Of a stretch of 64,000 nt of DNA, positions 12,341 through 22,200 are shown one piece after another (the first letter of the stretch is position 1; each line of letters starts with the position of its first letter). The position numbers were made by a program, and so were the translations under genes. This stretch comes from Thunnus maccoyii (taxonomy: Eukaryota; Chordata; Actinopteri; Scombriformes; Scombridae): positions 13,794,651 through 13,858,650 of the forward strand of contig NC_056548.1 of assembly GCF_910596095.1 (NCBI RefSeq), read 5' to 3'. A model generated the notes under the pieces. It did no database searches and was not told the DNA's origin. It saw only the letters and a list, made by a program, of their open reading frames with translations.

Positions 12341-13044
12341 ATGAAAGCCATCAGTCCCGTCCGCTCGGTGAGGAGCTGCTACAAGGCCGTGTGCTGCATC
12401 TCGGAGCAGAGTCTCGCTATCAGCCGGAATAAACACTCGTGTCTGGAGGAGCCGGTGGGCGCCCTGTGCGACATGAACGACTGCTACTCCAAGCTGAAGG
12501 AGCTGGTGCCCAGCATTCCGCAGAACAAGTCGGTCAGCCAGGTGGAGATCCTGCAACATGTTATCGACTACATATTCGACCTACAGATCGCGCTGGAGGC
12601 GGAGGACACTGCCGAGCCGGAGATGGTTTTGTCAATAAAGGTGAGGGGAGATGCGGGCGGCAGGGTGGACTGATGCTTGTCCTTCAGCTTCACCACACAC
12701 TGACATTCCCTAACAAACAAGCCTACTCCTCTTTAAACATCTGTTCTGCGGATTGAAGTTTATTCGACTCGAAGAAACTGATGCTTTGTATAAAAAGTAA
12801 CACGATATGCACCTTCGCCTGCGTGCATGACACTACTATAAACTATTGTGATGCATAGCAGATGATGGTGTTGTTGGAAAACAAGATTACACCCATGCGC
12901 AGACACTTCTTCTTGATTGTATGCAATTATTGTAATTTGGATGTCGCAAAAGTCTAAGTCTGCTTCTCCCCCTTTTTGCTCTCCATCCAGACTGCGGACC
13001 TTACTCGCAATTTCTCCAAAGAAGAAGGGCGGTTGTGCCATTAG
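12341..13044 (+). CDS. id3: Id3, inhibitor of DNA binding (dominant-negative HLH protein)
   Basis: There are two coding exons, 12341-12640 and 12991-13044, giving 117 residues. Donor GTGAGG and acceptor CCATCCAG flank a 350-base phase-0 intron. The protein starts MKAISPVR, with the conserved Ser5-Pro that CDKs phosphorylate in Id2/Id3. It has a helix-loop-helix at about residues 43-86 ([15 protein letters not shown], then a loop, then [17 protein letters not shown]) and no basic region before it. It therefore dimerises with E-proteins but cannot bind DNA. The C-terminus TADLT...RLCH resembles human ID3 (TAELT...SFCH) and differs from ID1, ID2 and ID4. Human ID3 has 119 residues. Neighbouring e2f2 and asap3 match human ID3 synteny. 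The role is nuclear antagonism of differentiation bHLH factors downstream of BMP. Confidence 0.95.
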
Positions 13045-13554
13045 GATAAGGATAACTGATTATGGTACGTATTAGTCTTTTCCTACTGAATCACTTTCTA
13101 CATTAACAACAATCATAAGATAAATGTGCTTGGAAGTAGCCTATCTGCGGGCTAATCTGTCAAGCAGCCTATAAAAAGAGCACTGTCTTCTTCTTTTTTT
13201 TTACTTTCACTGTGAAATAACTTAAAAATAAAACATTAAATACCAACGGGAATAGTGTAGGCATTGATGTGCTTGGAAATGAAGGTCTCCCTACCCTCCA
13301 CATTCACCATGGTCGCCAATTAGACAGGCCAGTGAATGTGTAGCGGATTCATTGCTATCTGCCTGGGGTTAATGAAAGTTCCATGCTAGGCGCCAGTCTG
13401 TCTGCTCCCCTCTGCAGGGAGGGAGGGAGGGCGAGAGGGAGAGATCTGACTTCACTTTTCTTCCTTTCTCTCCATGCAGGTGCAGGGAAACACATGTCTC
13501 CACTTCACTCCGGGCAAGAGGACAAGAGGGGCAGAAAGGGTGGGATAGGTATTT

Positions 13555-13660
13555 GGGAGAGAAGGAGAAGACGGAGGAGGAGGAGGAGGAGGAGGAGAAG
13601 GAGGAGGAGGGAGGTGGAGGGTTTTAAAGAAAAGAAAGAAAAGACATGAAAAAAGTGGAC
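13555..13660 (+). repeat. (GGA)n purine tract within the id3 3' UTR
   Basis: About 100 almost exclusively purine bases centred on GGA repeats at 13574-13618, followed by GAAAAGAAAG-type units. GGA repeats form stable quadruplexes in DNA and RNA. The arginine-rich open frame across it is an artefact. Confidence 0.85.
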
Positions 13661-14283
13661 TGTTTCCTAGATGAGCGGGGATCAACAGTGGTGCATGAGC
13701 ACAAAAAAAGAGACTCATTCTTTGGCCCCTGGACAGACAAATCAACACACCAAAGCAGACGCCAGGATTGGAAACTGAAAGCGACCAGCTTTGTATGCCC
13801 TCCTCCCCAAACCTGGGATTCCCTGTAGGTAGAAGTAGAAATATTGGTACATTGTTATTTTACTTTTCCATTTTTGTGTTGCATTCCAAACAAGCTTTTT
13901 TTGTGGGTTAAATTCCACAATATTTAGCTACACCCAACCTGAACCCTTTCTATACCAAGTCTCACATCATCTCACACAATTACCCCTGCATTATACCCCC
14001 CCTCCTAATTTGTTTTCTAATGATCTGGAGACTGTTACAACTTCATAAGAATGTGTACATATCTGCTGTGGGTATATGTGAGGTGTGAGTTGATTTGGAT
14101 GTTTGTATTTTTTTCTGAATGGGAGTTGGGGTTTTCTTAGGTATAATCAGAACTCTATACTAGAGTTAATTGTAAATGTTTGTAGGGATTGTGTTATTTC
14201 TACAGACAATGTGCTGTGAGTTTCATAAACTCTTTATTATAAAGTTTGCTTTGTATGTATGTATGTATGTTCTTATGTAATGA

Positions 14284-14289
14284 AATAAA
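14284..14289 (+). terminator. id3: id3 poly(A) signal
   Basis: Canonical AATAAA within an A-rich run. A T/G-rich segment follows about 25 bases later. It is the first strong signal after the id3 stop. Confidence 0.7.
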
Positions 14290-15264
14290 AAAAAAGATGT
14301 GAAGCAGTTTTGGTGAGTATTGTATACTTAATATCAAATAATTAAAGGGTATGTGGTGCTCTTCAGAAAATGAGGGCGATGCTGACATGAGTTTTTGTGT
14401 TTGGATGACAATGAAATGCTGATACAACAGGATGTGTTCAGATGAATCTTGAGGTTGAGTGGTTGGAAATCAAACGAAGGGAGTTTCCTGTGAGTGCTTC
14501 TATTTTTCCAAAGAATGAGTTACCAGCAGTTTAAAGCAGCTGAACTTCCTAAATGATGTAGAAGACAGGATATTACGTGATCATAAACCAACAAACAGAG
14601 CTAATCTGGTCATTCACAAATCTTGAAAGCCATGATTATGAAATGTTTAACAGCATTTATGGCATCATGACCTTGGGAACTGAAGCACATCAGCTGTAAT
14701 GAAGCATAAACTCAACCTATTAGAACACTTAACACATTTATCTGCAAGCCAAATGTGTGATAGTGATATCATATTTACTACAGAATGGATAGATGCACTT
14801 ATCTAATTATACATGGGAATTTATGGTGACTGTTACTGTCCTTAGCTGGTCTTAAAAAGTGGACAAACTACTCCATCTTGTGGGGTTACATGGAATTTCA
14901 GGCTTTGGATGCTGCTAACAGTCTCTCATCTGGATAATCAGCAACAATAAAAAATGTGTCATGATTTATTTGTCTTACCAACCTGAAAAGACAATACACA
15001 TAGCAATCACATGTTCTCCAATATGTGCAAATTGACCTAGTTCTAATCTTCAGTATACTGCTAATAATGGGGTTACACCTCCATCTAGTGGTGAAATGGG
15101 TTATTAACTCAAGGGATAAAGGTTTCAAACCGGTGTAAACTGTTCAAACATACACATAGAAATTATTAGATGAACAAGGCTTCAATACAATATCATTAAC
15201 ACCTGTAGAATTTGATTTAATCCATTTCAATCTATTCTTTCTGTGAATAATACTGCCTTGTCAT

Positions 15265-15266
<2 letters not shown>

Positions 15267-15362
<96 letters not shown>
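15267..15362. repeat. (GT)48 microsatellite
   Basis: About 96 bases of uninterrupted GT, the longest in the window. It ends four bases before the left terminus of the hAT-like element. Length is probably polymorphic. Confidence 0.95.
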
Positions 15363-15363
<1 letters not shown>

Positions 15364-15365
15364 AT

Positions 15366-15749
15366 TAGGGCCACAACTAACTTAATTTTATTGCTGCTTA
15401 ATCTGTCGATTATTTTCTCAATTAATCGATTTATTGTTCGATTTATAAAATATCCAAAAATAGTGAAAAGTGTTGATCCCCGTTTCCCAAAACCAAACGT
15501 TATGTCCTCAAATGTTTTGTTTTCTCTCGATAACCAACAGTCTGCAACCCAAAGATGTTCAGTTTACTGTCAGTGAAGACTAAAGAAACCAGAAAATATT
15601 ATTTTGTATTATATTATATTCATTTGTGAGGCTGGAACCAGAGAATTTTTTACCTTTTTTTCTTAAAACACGACTAAAAGTGATGAATTTATTATCAAAA
15701 TAGTTTAATTTTCTAACAATCAATTAATCAAATAATTGTTGCAGCTCTA
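15366..15749 (+). mobile_element. hAT-like non-autonomous transposon (MITE), 384 bp
   Basis: The left end TAGGGCCACAACTAA and right end TTGTTGCAGCTCTA are imperfect inverted repeats. They match a family I know to be abundant in percomorph fish, with terminal TAGGGCTGCAACTAA and internal AATCGATTA-rich stretches. The flanking octamers GTGTGCAT and GTGTTCTT agree at 6 of 8 positions, which fits the 8-bp target duplication of hAT elements after decay. There is no transposase. A second, more diverged copy lies in e2f2 intron 6. Confidence 0.8.
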
Positions 15750-18240
15750 GTGTTCTTGTTGTAGTGACTTTCAGAGAGGCAGTGAACTTTGTTCATTTAG
15801 GGACATTGTAAAATCAGGTTTTGTACTAGTACACATTATCCTGTAAGGCATTCGTTTCATCTGTCCCTCACCTCATGTATGTAAATGAGGGGGAAAGTAT
15901 ATTACAATTATAAATAATGGCATAAAAAGCTGTATATACTTAAAGCAACACCTTACTGACTGACACTGTATCACTAACACACATTATAATTTTTACGAAG
16001 ACAGTATTTATAGCAAGGTTATTGTATTTGTCTATATTATACATATGTTTGTGGTATTGGTATCTACTCCATACATTTTGTAATAATAAATGGATCCACG
16101 TTTGATGGCCTGTACTATATAATGAAATAATGAAATGAGAACAGCAACTTGAAACTGAAATGATGCCTGTGGCCTCAGTAATAAGTAAGGCACCAGTTCT
16201 CACCACAAGGTGGAGGTGTTGGATGAGGATACAGTAACTTGTGTCACTGTGACATCCCAGGAATGTAAGCTTTCTAAACACAAGATAAGCTCGTTGCTTT
16301 GGATGTCAGAATGAATTCCCGAAGGTCAAGTGCTGCTTTGACATAGAAATGCAACCCTTTTAACCTTGCAACAAATCCAAATCCATTCATCAGTCACATG
16401 AACTACATGCAACCAAATGTGAATCAGCACAGAAATTCCATGAACAACAAAGTATGTGTCAAATAAAAGCCCATCATTGTTGTGAACATTATGCATGTTT
16501 ATGTGACAGTTCATTTTCTGTTTGTCAGGCCCGTAGTAATACTCTGGTGTGAAGTGTTTCACACTATACTCACAAGGCCCTTAGACACACACGGCATATT
16601 TACGAATGGCACCATTTAAATTCCATGTGAGCATGATGTTGCTGTTTTAGTCTTCGAAAACAGTGCTCAATGACAAGTAATAATATAAAAATGATAATAA
16701 TGTCATGACTTCACTGATTTACATGTGCAGTAGTTTGTCCTCCAAGTGTCATTGAGCTTTCTAGGAGCATATCAATGCTAGTTCCTGACCCAGCCCACGC
16801 TTTATATAAGAAAGAAGACACTAAAACCTTTTACACATAGGGTTAAAATGTGACTTACTTCAAACACTTTACTAATTCAGATCAGAGGCAGAGAAACTAC
16901 GAACAATCTCAACAAGTATGAATCTGATTGTAGATTGTGCAATATCACTAATAAGTTGTACTGCAGTTTATAGTGTAGTATGAAAGAGGAAGGAATAGAG
17001 GGCGGGGGTGATTTAAACTGCACTATGTGGATGTCTATGTCAATTTGCCAGTATTTCTAGTCTAACTTCTGCTTACAGTATCATGTGATCCACAAGGCAA
17101 TTTTCTCAACCAACAGACTATGAAGAATTATCTTATCTAATCCAGTGTAATGAGCAGGCAACTGTGTCAGCTTTTCCTCCTCACTCATAGTCCTTTATGT
17201 ATTCAGTCCTTATGAACTGTCTTAAGTGAGCAAATCATACTTATCTTGTATTCTAAACATATTCATATTTGATGATTTCACATCAAATGTAGCTCCAATT
17301 CAGGCATGACAATAGGCTTGCTTTGGATGGGAGTCTACTTTGCCTTTGCCAATGGGGGTCATGTCATATGGCTTGGTCTGGTGGCTGTGGATGGGGGAGG
17401 GGTTGTTTTCTTTCAATATCTTCTCTGAGCCAATAAGCAAGAGTGGAACTGAATGAATCCAATTATCACATACAAACTATCCCCTGGCAACACCTTGCAA
17501 CAGGCCACACAATTAACACTTTGTGGCCTGTGGCACTTTCATCGTGTGGGATATTGATAATAAACAATAAAATAGCTCATTTACTCTCATTCATCCAAGG
17601 AGATCATTTCTATACGTAATTACATCTTAATTTTATATATAATTTCCTAATATGTTAATATGTTAACCACTTGAAGAAGATATTCCCAGCATTTTCCTTA
17701 GACTGATAACTTCAATATCATATCATATATTATTGTATTATATATAACTTTTATTATATATAACTCTTTATATAACTGCATTCTGTATCTTCTCTCTAAA
17801 ACGAAACTTATAATGAATGCATATTTCATGTACAATTTAAGGAAATATTCAAGTTTCACAATAATATTTTTGTGGATGCTCAAGTAGCCCTTATACGTGT
17901 CTTAATTTTCCTGTAAATCCATCTCTGAAAAACTTTTTTGAAAGACTTTTTTACAAGAATTTAAACTAAGATCTGTTGGGTTTAAACAAATGTCCACACC
18001 CAAGCTTAGGGTGTTACTTTATGATGCAAGATATGGGTCACATTTGACTATTGTGCATATCATGAGCTGTAATGACAACAAACAGTATAGTAACAATAAA
18101 GTTACAACTCTCTGATTACATATATTTATTGTATAAACTGGACAGCTCTTCGTGATTCAAAGCCCAAATAATAAGTGGTCATTGTTTTCGATTCCAGCTT
18201 GGCAATAAAAGAACATTGTGTCCCAAAATTAGGCTACTGT

Positions 18241-18400
18241 CCCTTTAAGAAGACCGGCCCCATCCGCGTACAACTGTTTTATGCAAATATGACAAGCCGA
18301 ACGTGCCGTGAGCCAATCAGAGGCGAGTTCTAACCGCGGGAGATCTAAATTTCGCGGGACGAAGTTTGGCGCTAAAAAAAAAGCTGTTCTTTCCCAGCTC
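18241..18400 (+). promoter_or_regulatory. e2f2: e2f2 promoter with E2F, CCAAT, octamer and MYB-type sites
   Basis: The cluster contains a MYB-type CAACTG (18271-18276), an octamer ATGCAAAT (18281-18288), CCAAT (18313-18317), an E2F-like TTTCGCGG (18350-18357) and a perfect E2F consensus TTTGGCGC (18365-18372). No TATA box is seen. Paired E2F sites with a CCAAT box are typical of G1/S genes and of the autoregulated E2F1/E2F2 promoters. Transcription probably begins just downstream, about 18380-18420. The sites are seen directly; use in vivo is inferred. Confidence 0.75.
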
Positions 18401-18412
18401 TTGTCCTCTTGT

Positions 18413-18490
18413 ATGGAGAGCGGAGCTCTGAGGTGGACGGACAGGAGTCACAGACCGGGTCGGAATCCGCATCAGAAGGAGCCACAATAA
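18413..18490 (+). other. Possible 25-codon upstream ORF in the e2f2 leader
   Basis: ATG at 18413 opens a 25-residue frame ending TAA at 18488-18490, about 440 bases before the main start. It is inside the transcript only if transcription begins upstream of 18413. Further short ATGs occur later in the leader. It may lower main-ORF translation, but no function is shown. Confidence 0.35.
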
Positions 18491-18933
18491 GTTGTAAATC
18501 TCAAGCTGGAACCCGATCTTTATGAGACCTGGTAGCCTTCTTGTATTGGACTTTAAGATACTGGATGTTTCAAATTGTTTATTTATTTAGGGAGTAATGC
18601 TTTATAACTTGTAGGGCAAGATTCATCAACACTTTGTCATCGGACAAAGGATATCAACAACGATCAGTCAGCTGGATTAATTGAGTATATATTGATAGGA
18701 AACTGGCTTTTTTGCATGTTTAACTCATGCATTTTGTATTTAATCGGCTGATTTCAGCTGTATGAGTCGCTCTTTGCTCCTTTGTTATTATATTACAAGG
18801 GTAGACATATTTAATAGAAAACCTGCGGCAGCGGCTTGCTAATATAATTTTGCAGAGTATTAATCTGTGTGCTTAGCTCTCAGCACACCACGTCTCCCCT
18901 TGCACTTCCTTTTATTTGGTTTTTTTCTGGAAA

Positions 18934-19209
18934 ATGATGCGAATGCCTAAAGGCGTCTCTCCGGCATCGGGTCGGGCAGCAGCGGGGCTTCCTTGCTCTC
19001 AACAGAAGATGAAGGTTTTGTCCACCGGAGCGGTAAAAACCGAGTTCTTCAGCACCGGACTGTCCAGCCCTCCGATGAGCACGGTACCGGTCGGGTATTT
19101 CACCCAGATCTGCAACACAGCCGCGGCCGAACAAAGAGCCAACAGCCTGTATTCAACCCCCCACGGACCAGAGGCTAAACCCATCAGATCATCCTCTGGG
19201 CGACTGCCG
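18934..19209 (+). CDS. e2f2: e2f2 exon 1: N-terminal region
   Basis: Encodes residues 1-92 in phase 0, ending SGRLP before donor GTAAAG. It is a low-complexity Ser/Pro/Ala-rich segment. The SGLSSP and TPHGPE stretches also occur in mammalian E2F2. With exon 2 it completes the basic AKRKLDL motif, which holds an RxL cyclin-docking sequence (R95, L97). An in-frame TTG-initiated extension upstream is ignored, because the ATG pair is the first standard start in this frame. Confidence 0.9.
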
Positions 19210-22200
19210 GTAAAGAATCAAACACACACTAAGCCTGCACTACAAATACACACATTTGAATATTTAATAAGCGCTTCAGTGTCCAGTACAGTGTGTCGTG
19301 TGTCTGTGTGTAGGCGGAATAATGCTTGATTTACACTGGTATGCATGTTTTAGCAACATTTAGGTCACATTCAAATATGTTCTGACGTGATAAGCCACAG
19401 AGGAGGGACTGTGACTGCTGCAGGACATAGAGAATATGAATGGTGTCCTCCCTTTGCCTGCCATGTTAAGTTGTGTGACATCTTTTCAGGCAGTCCAGCT
19501 GTAGCTATAGACCAGACGCTGTGGGTTTGGTGGCTTTAGGGAAGTGGAGGGGAGGGGTGAGGGCTATTGGTAGTGTTTGGAGAGTGTTTGGGGCCCCTCT
19601 CTTGTGAAAAGGAAGGATGAGTGGCCCCCGCAGCAGTGGGAGATAGCAGTGGCAATCAAACAATGCCAGGCGGATGATCAGCCTGATGGAAGACACTAAT
19701 GTAAACACGGCTTAACTATTGTGGGAACTAAAAATGGGATCATTTTGGGAGTAGCTCAGCTACTCGCTCAACAATCTGTTACCTCTAATTTGACAAGAAA
19801 TGTTCCCGAGCTGTCGTTCACATTTGTATTTGGACAGCTTTTTTTGTGATCACACCTGTATGACAGCTGCTCCAACTGCACCTGTCGTTAAGGCAATAGA
19901 GGACCTGTGTAACCTGTTCATGTCACTGTAGGAAGGAGGTGGAGGTCAGAGGTCATAACCGGACGACTGGTGTGTTTTCTCGAGAGCTGATAGTGGAAGA
20001 CACTGAAAAACATTATTCATGGGGGGGGGGTCAGCTGTATGATTTATTTATGTAAGAAGAATATGTGATGTGAGCTTTACTCCATGTATAAACAGTCCGC
20101 TTCCTATTGCTGAAAGATTATTTGAAAAGCTTGATGATCTGAGAGGATTGCATCGCAGTCAGCAGTGTTAGTGTTAGTGCTCCACACCTGCTGTTGTTTG
20201 TTATGTTGCTGTCTTCTTCCTTAACAGCCAGTCAGCCTTGCAGTTCTTCTAGATTTAGTGAATTGCAGTAAGGCTAAAGGGGTTAGGGGTTAGAGTGGGC
20301 ACAGGGTCTTCAAATCTCATGTTAACCCCCTGCCCTTGGGCCTGTATTCACTAATAGGCCCTACAAGAGGATTAGTTGGACATAAGTAAAGTGTGAAATA
20401 GGCTACCACCTGGCTTATCATATGCCAAGGTGAGCTTCATTACAATTCAAGTCTATGTAATGTTCTTGGATTTGTCTGTGTCACATGTTTGCTGATTTGA
20501 AAATGTGTTTTTTTTTTCCCCCCTTTTAATTAAGCGTTGAGACCATATTGTGTGACATAGATTGCCAATAACTGGCTGAGAGCAACATAGAGTGTAGGAT
20601 CTGATGCTGATAGGGTTTTATTATTATTAATATTCAGCAAATGCTATCATCAGGAGATAGTGACAAGTTCCTGATAAGGAGGCAATATGCTGAGTGTGTT
20701 TTCACACTGATAATGGTGTTGTCTACTCTTGCTCCCTGCTGTACATACTGTTCATGATTGGATTTGTTGTGACAGCGTTAACTTCCGTTTTTAAATGAAT
20801 TTTAAAAAAAGCCAGAAAAACACAAAAAATAGTTGATATAACCAAAATGAATCAATTAATATGGCAAATAGTGATGCCCTTTTGAAATTATAGAGCAGGT
20901 TTCAAAAGTCCCAGAGTCCAATGATTATGAAACTTCCTCAGCACATTTCAGGTAAACTTTAAATACTAAGGGGAAATGTTTTTCTGAAAGTTTTACAAAC
21001 AATTGTCCTGAAACATTGTAGTAACTAATAAAACATGAGGAGTTAATGAGATCAGAATAACAGGTCTAGTAGTGCCATTTGAGTACAATTTCACTAGAAA
21101 TATCAGGTGATAATCTCACAGTTTTCACCACTTCTCCTTGACGTTTTTTAGGGGTTTTTTTCTTAAATCCTTGAATGACCCTTCTCAACGCGCCGCACAA
21201 TCATCAGTTATATTTCATGTAAAACGTGGGGTTGTTGAGGGGTTTTCAAGGCCTTTTTTCTGGCAGCTTCGTGGTCTCTGACACAAACCTGAATCTTTAA
21301 AAAGTTGAGTCATTCAGGGTCAGGTTCCACATACGAAGACATTTCTTACAAATCAGGTTTCCTGGATACAAACATTTAAATGCACAGAAAGGAAGGTGAG
21401 ATTCATTTTTTCAGCCACAGAGTATCACTATGGCAGCTGTGAACACGTGGTAAAAACAAATTCACAGTTTTCTATGAAACCTGAACAAATTTTCAGTCTT
21501 TGATTCAAACATTAATTATTCCTGTGTCTTTACATACTGTAAAAGACATAATTCAAGAATGGTTAGTCATTTAGTTTATTTTCAAATAAAGAGATGTGTT
21601 TCAGCAGGGTGATGTAACACAAGACATAAGTATGTCATTGTTATGATCATATTTAAAGGGAAAAATATAAGTAAATAAGTAGTAGTATGTCTGACTGAAT
21701 CAGGGCATAATGCTACACTATTTATCTTGTAGTTTACATTGTTGTCATGACTGAGGATGGCAAGTATGCAACGTTATTTCAATGCATTTCATGATGATGA
21801 CTTCGTCATGCGCTTGCTGACACAGCAGCTTGACTCTGGATTTTGCGTCTCCAGAACAAACCAACCAACAGGAAACACTTAATGTAAAGCTCATTTCCTT
21901 TGACCTTAACAACATAATAACCACTCTCTTTATGACTGATACGATGGTTGGCTCAGCTTAGAAACCATAGCAAGCTAAAAAGCTAAACTGCTAAACAGCT
22001 GTCATACATGACCCCACACTCCAAAGCTTACTCATTGGTCATATGCTTTTCTAAACACTATGAAAAAAAGTTAATGTTTGACACGAGTTGCAGCGATGCC
22101 CACGCCAACTGTAGTAAAAGGCAATGTATCAGTGATTGGCATGTGAGTTCTAACCAGGGTGTGTAAACTGTTGATAATGTTGTGTCACTGTTTCCTTTTG

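Larger units (their letters stand above)
13045..14305 (+). other. id3: id3 3' untranslated region, probably split by an intron
   Basis: After the TAG stop a donor-like GTACGT follows at 13063, and a good acceptor (TTCTCTCCATGCAG) ends at 13479. Together they suggest a non-coding third exon from 13480, as in mammalian ID3. A poly(A) signal AATAAA occurs at 14284-14289, so the transcript should end near 14305. The UTR exon carries an almost pure purine tract at about 13545-13660 and four GTAT-type units at about 14254-14270. If the intron is not used, the UTR is simply continuous. Confidence 0.6.
14310..18230. other. Intergenic region between id3 and e2f2
   Basis: No exon is supported. It contains a 96-base GT microsatellite directly abutting a hAT-like element (15267-15749). 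A segment at about 17280-17580 with two CCAAT motifs (about 17350 and 17429), TAATT cores and a GATA-like site may be regulatory. The stretch at 17620-17890 is very AT-rich. Otherwise nothing is recognised. Confidence 0.5.

Noticed and set aside
13383..13649. Arginine-rich open frame near id3 exon 3
   Set aside because: It is the translation of the GGA repeat in a probable untranslated exon.
16203..16218. CTCF-like CCACAAGGTGGAGGT
   Set aside because: It misses two core positions, including the central C, so it is too weak to list.
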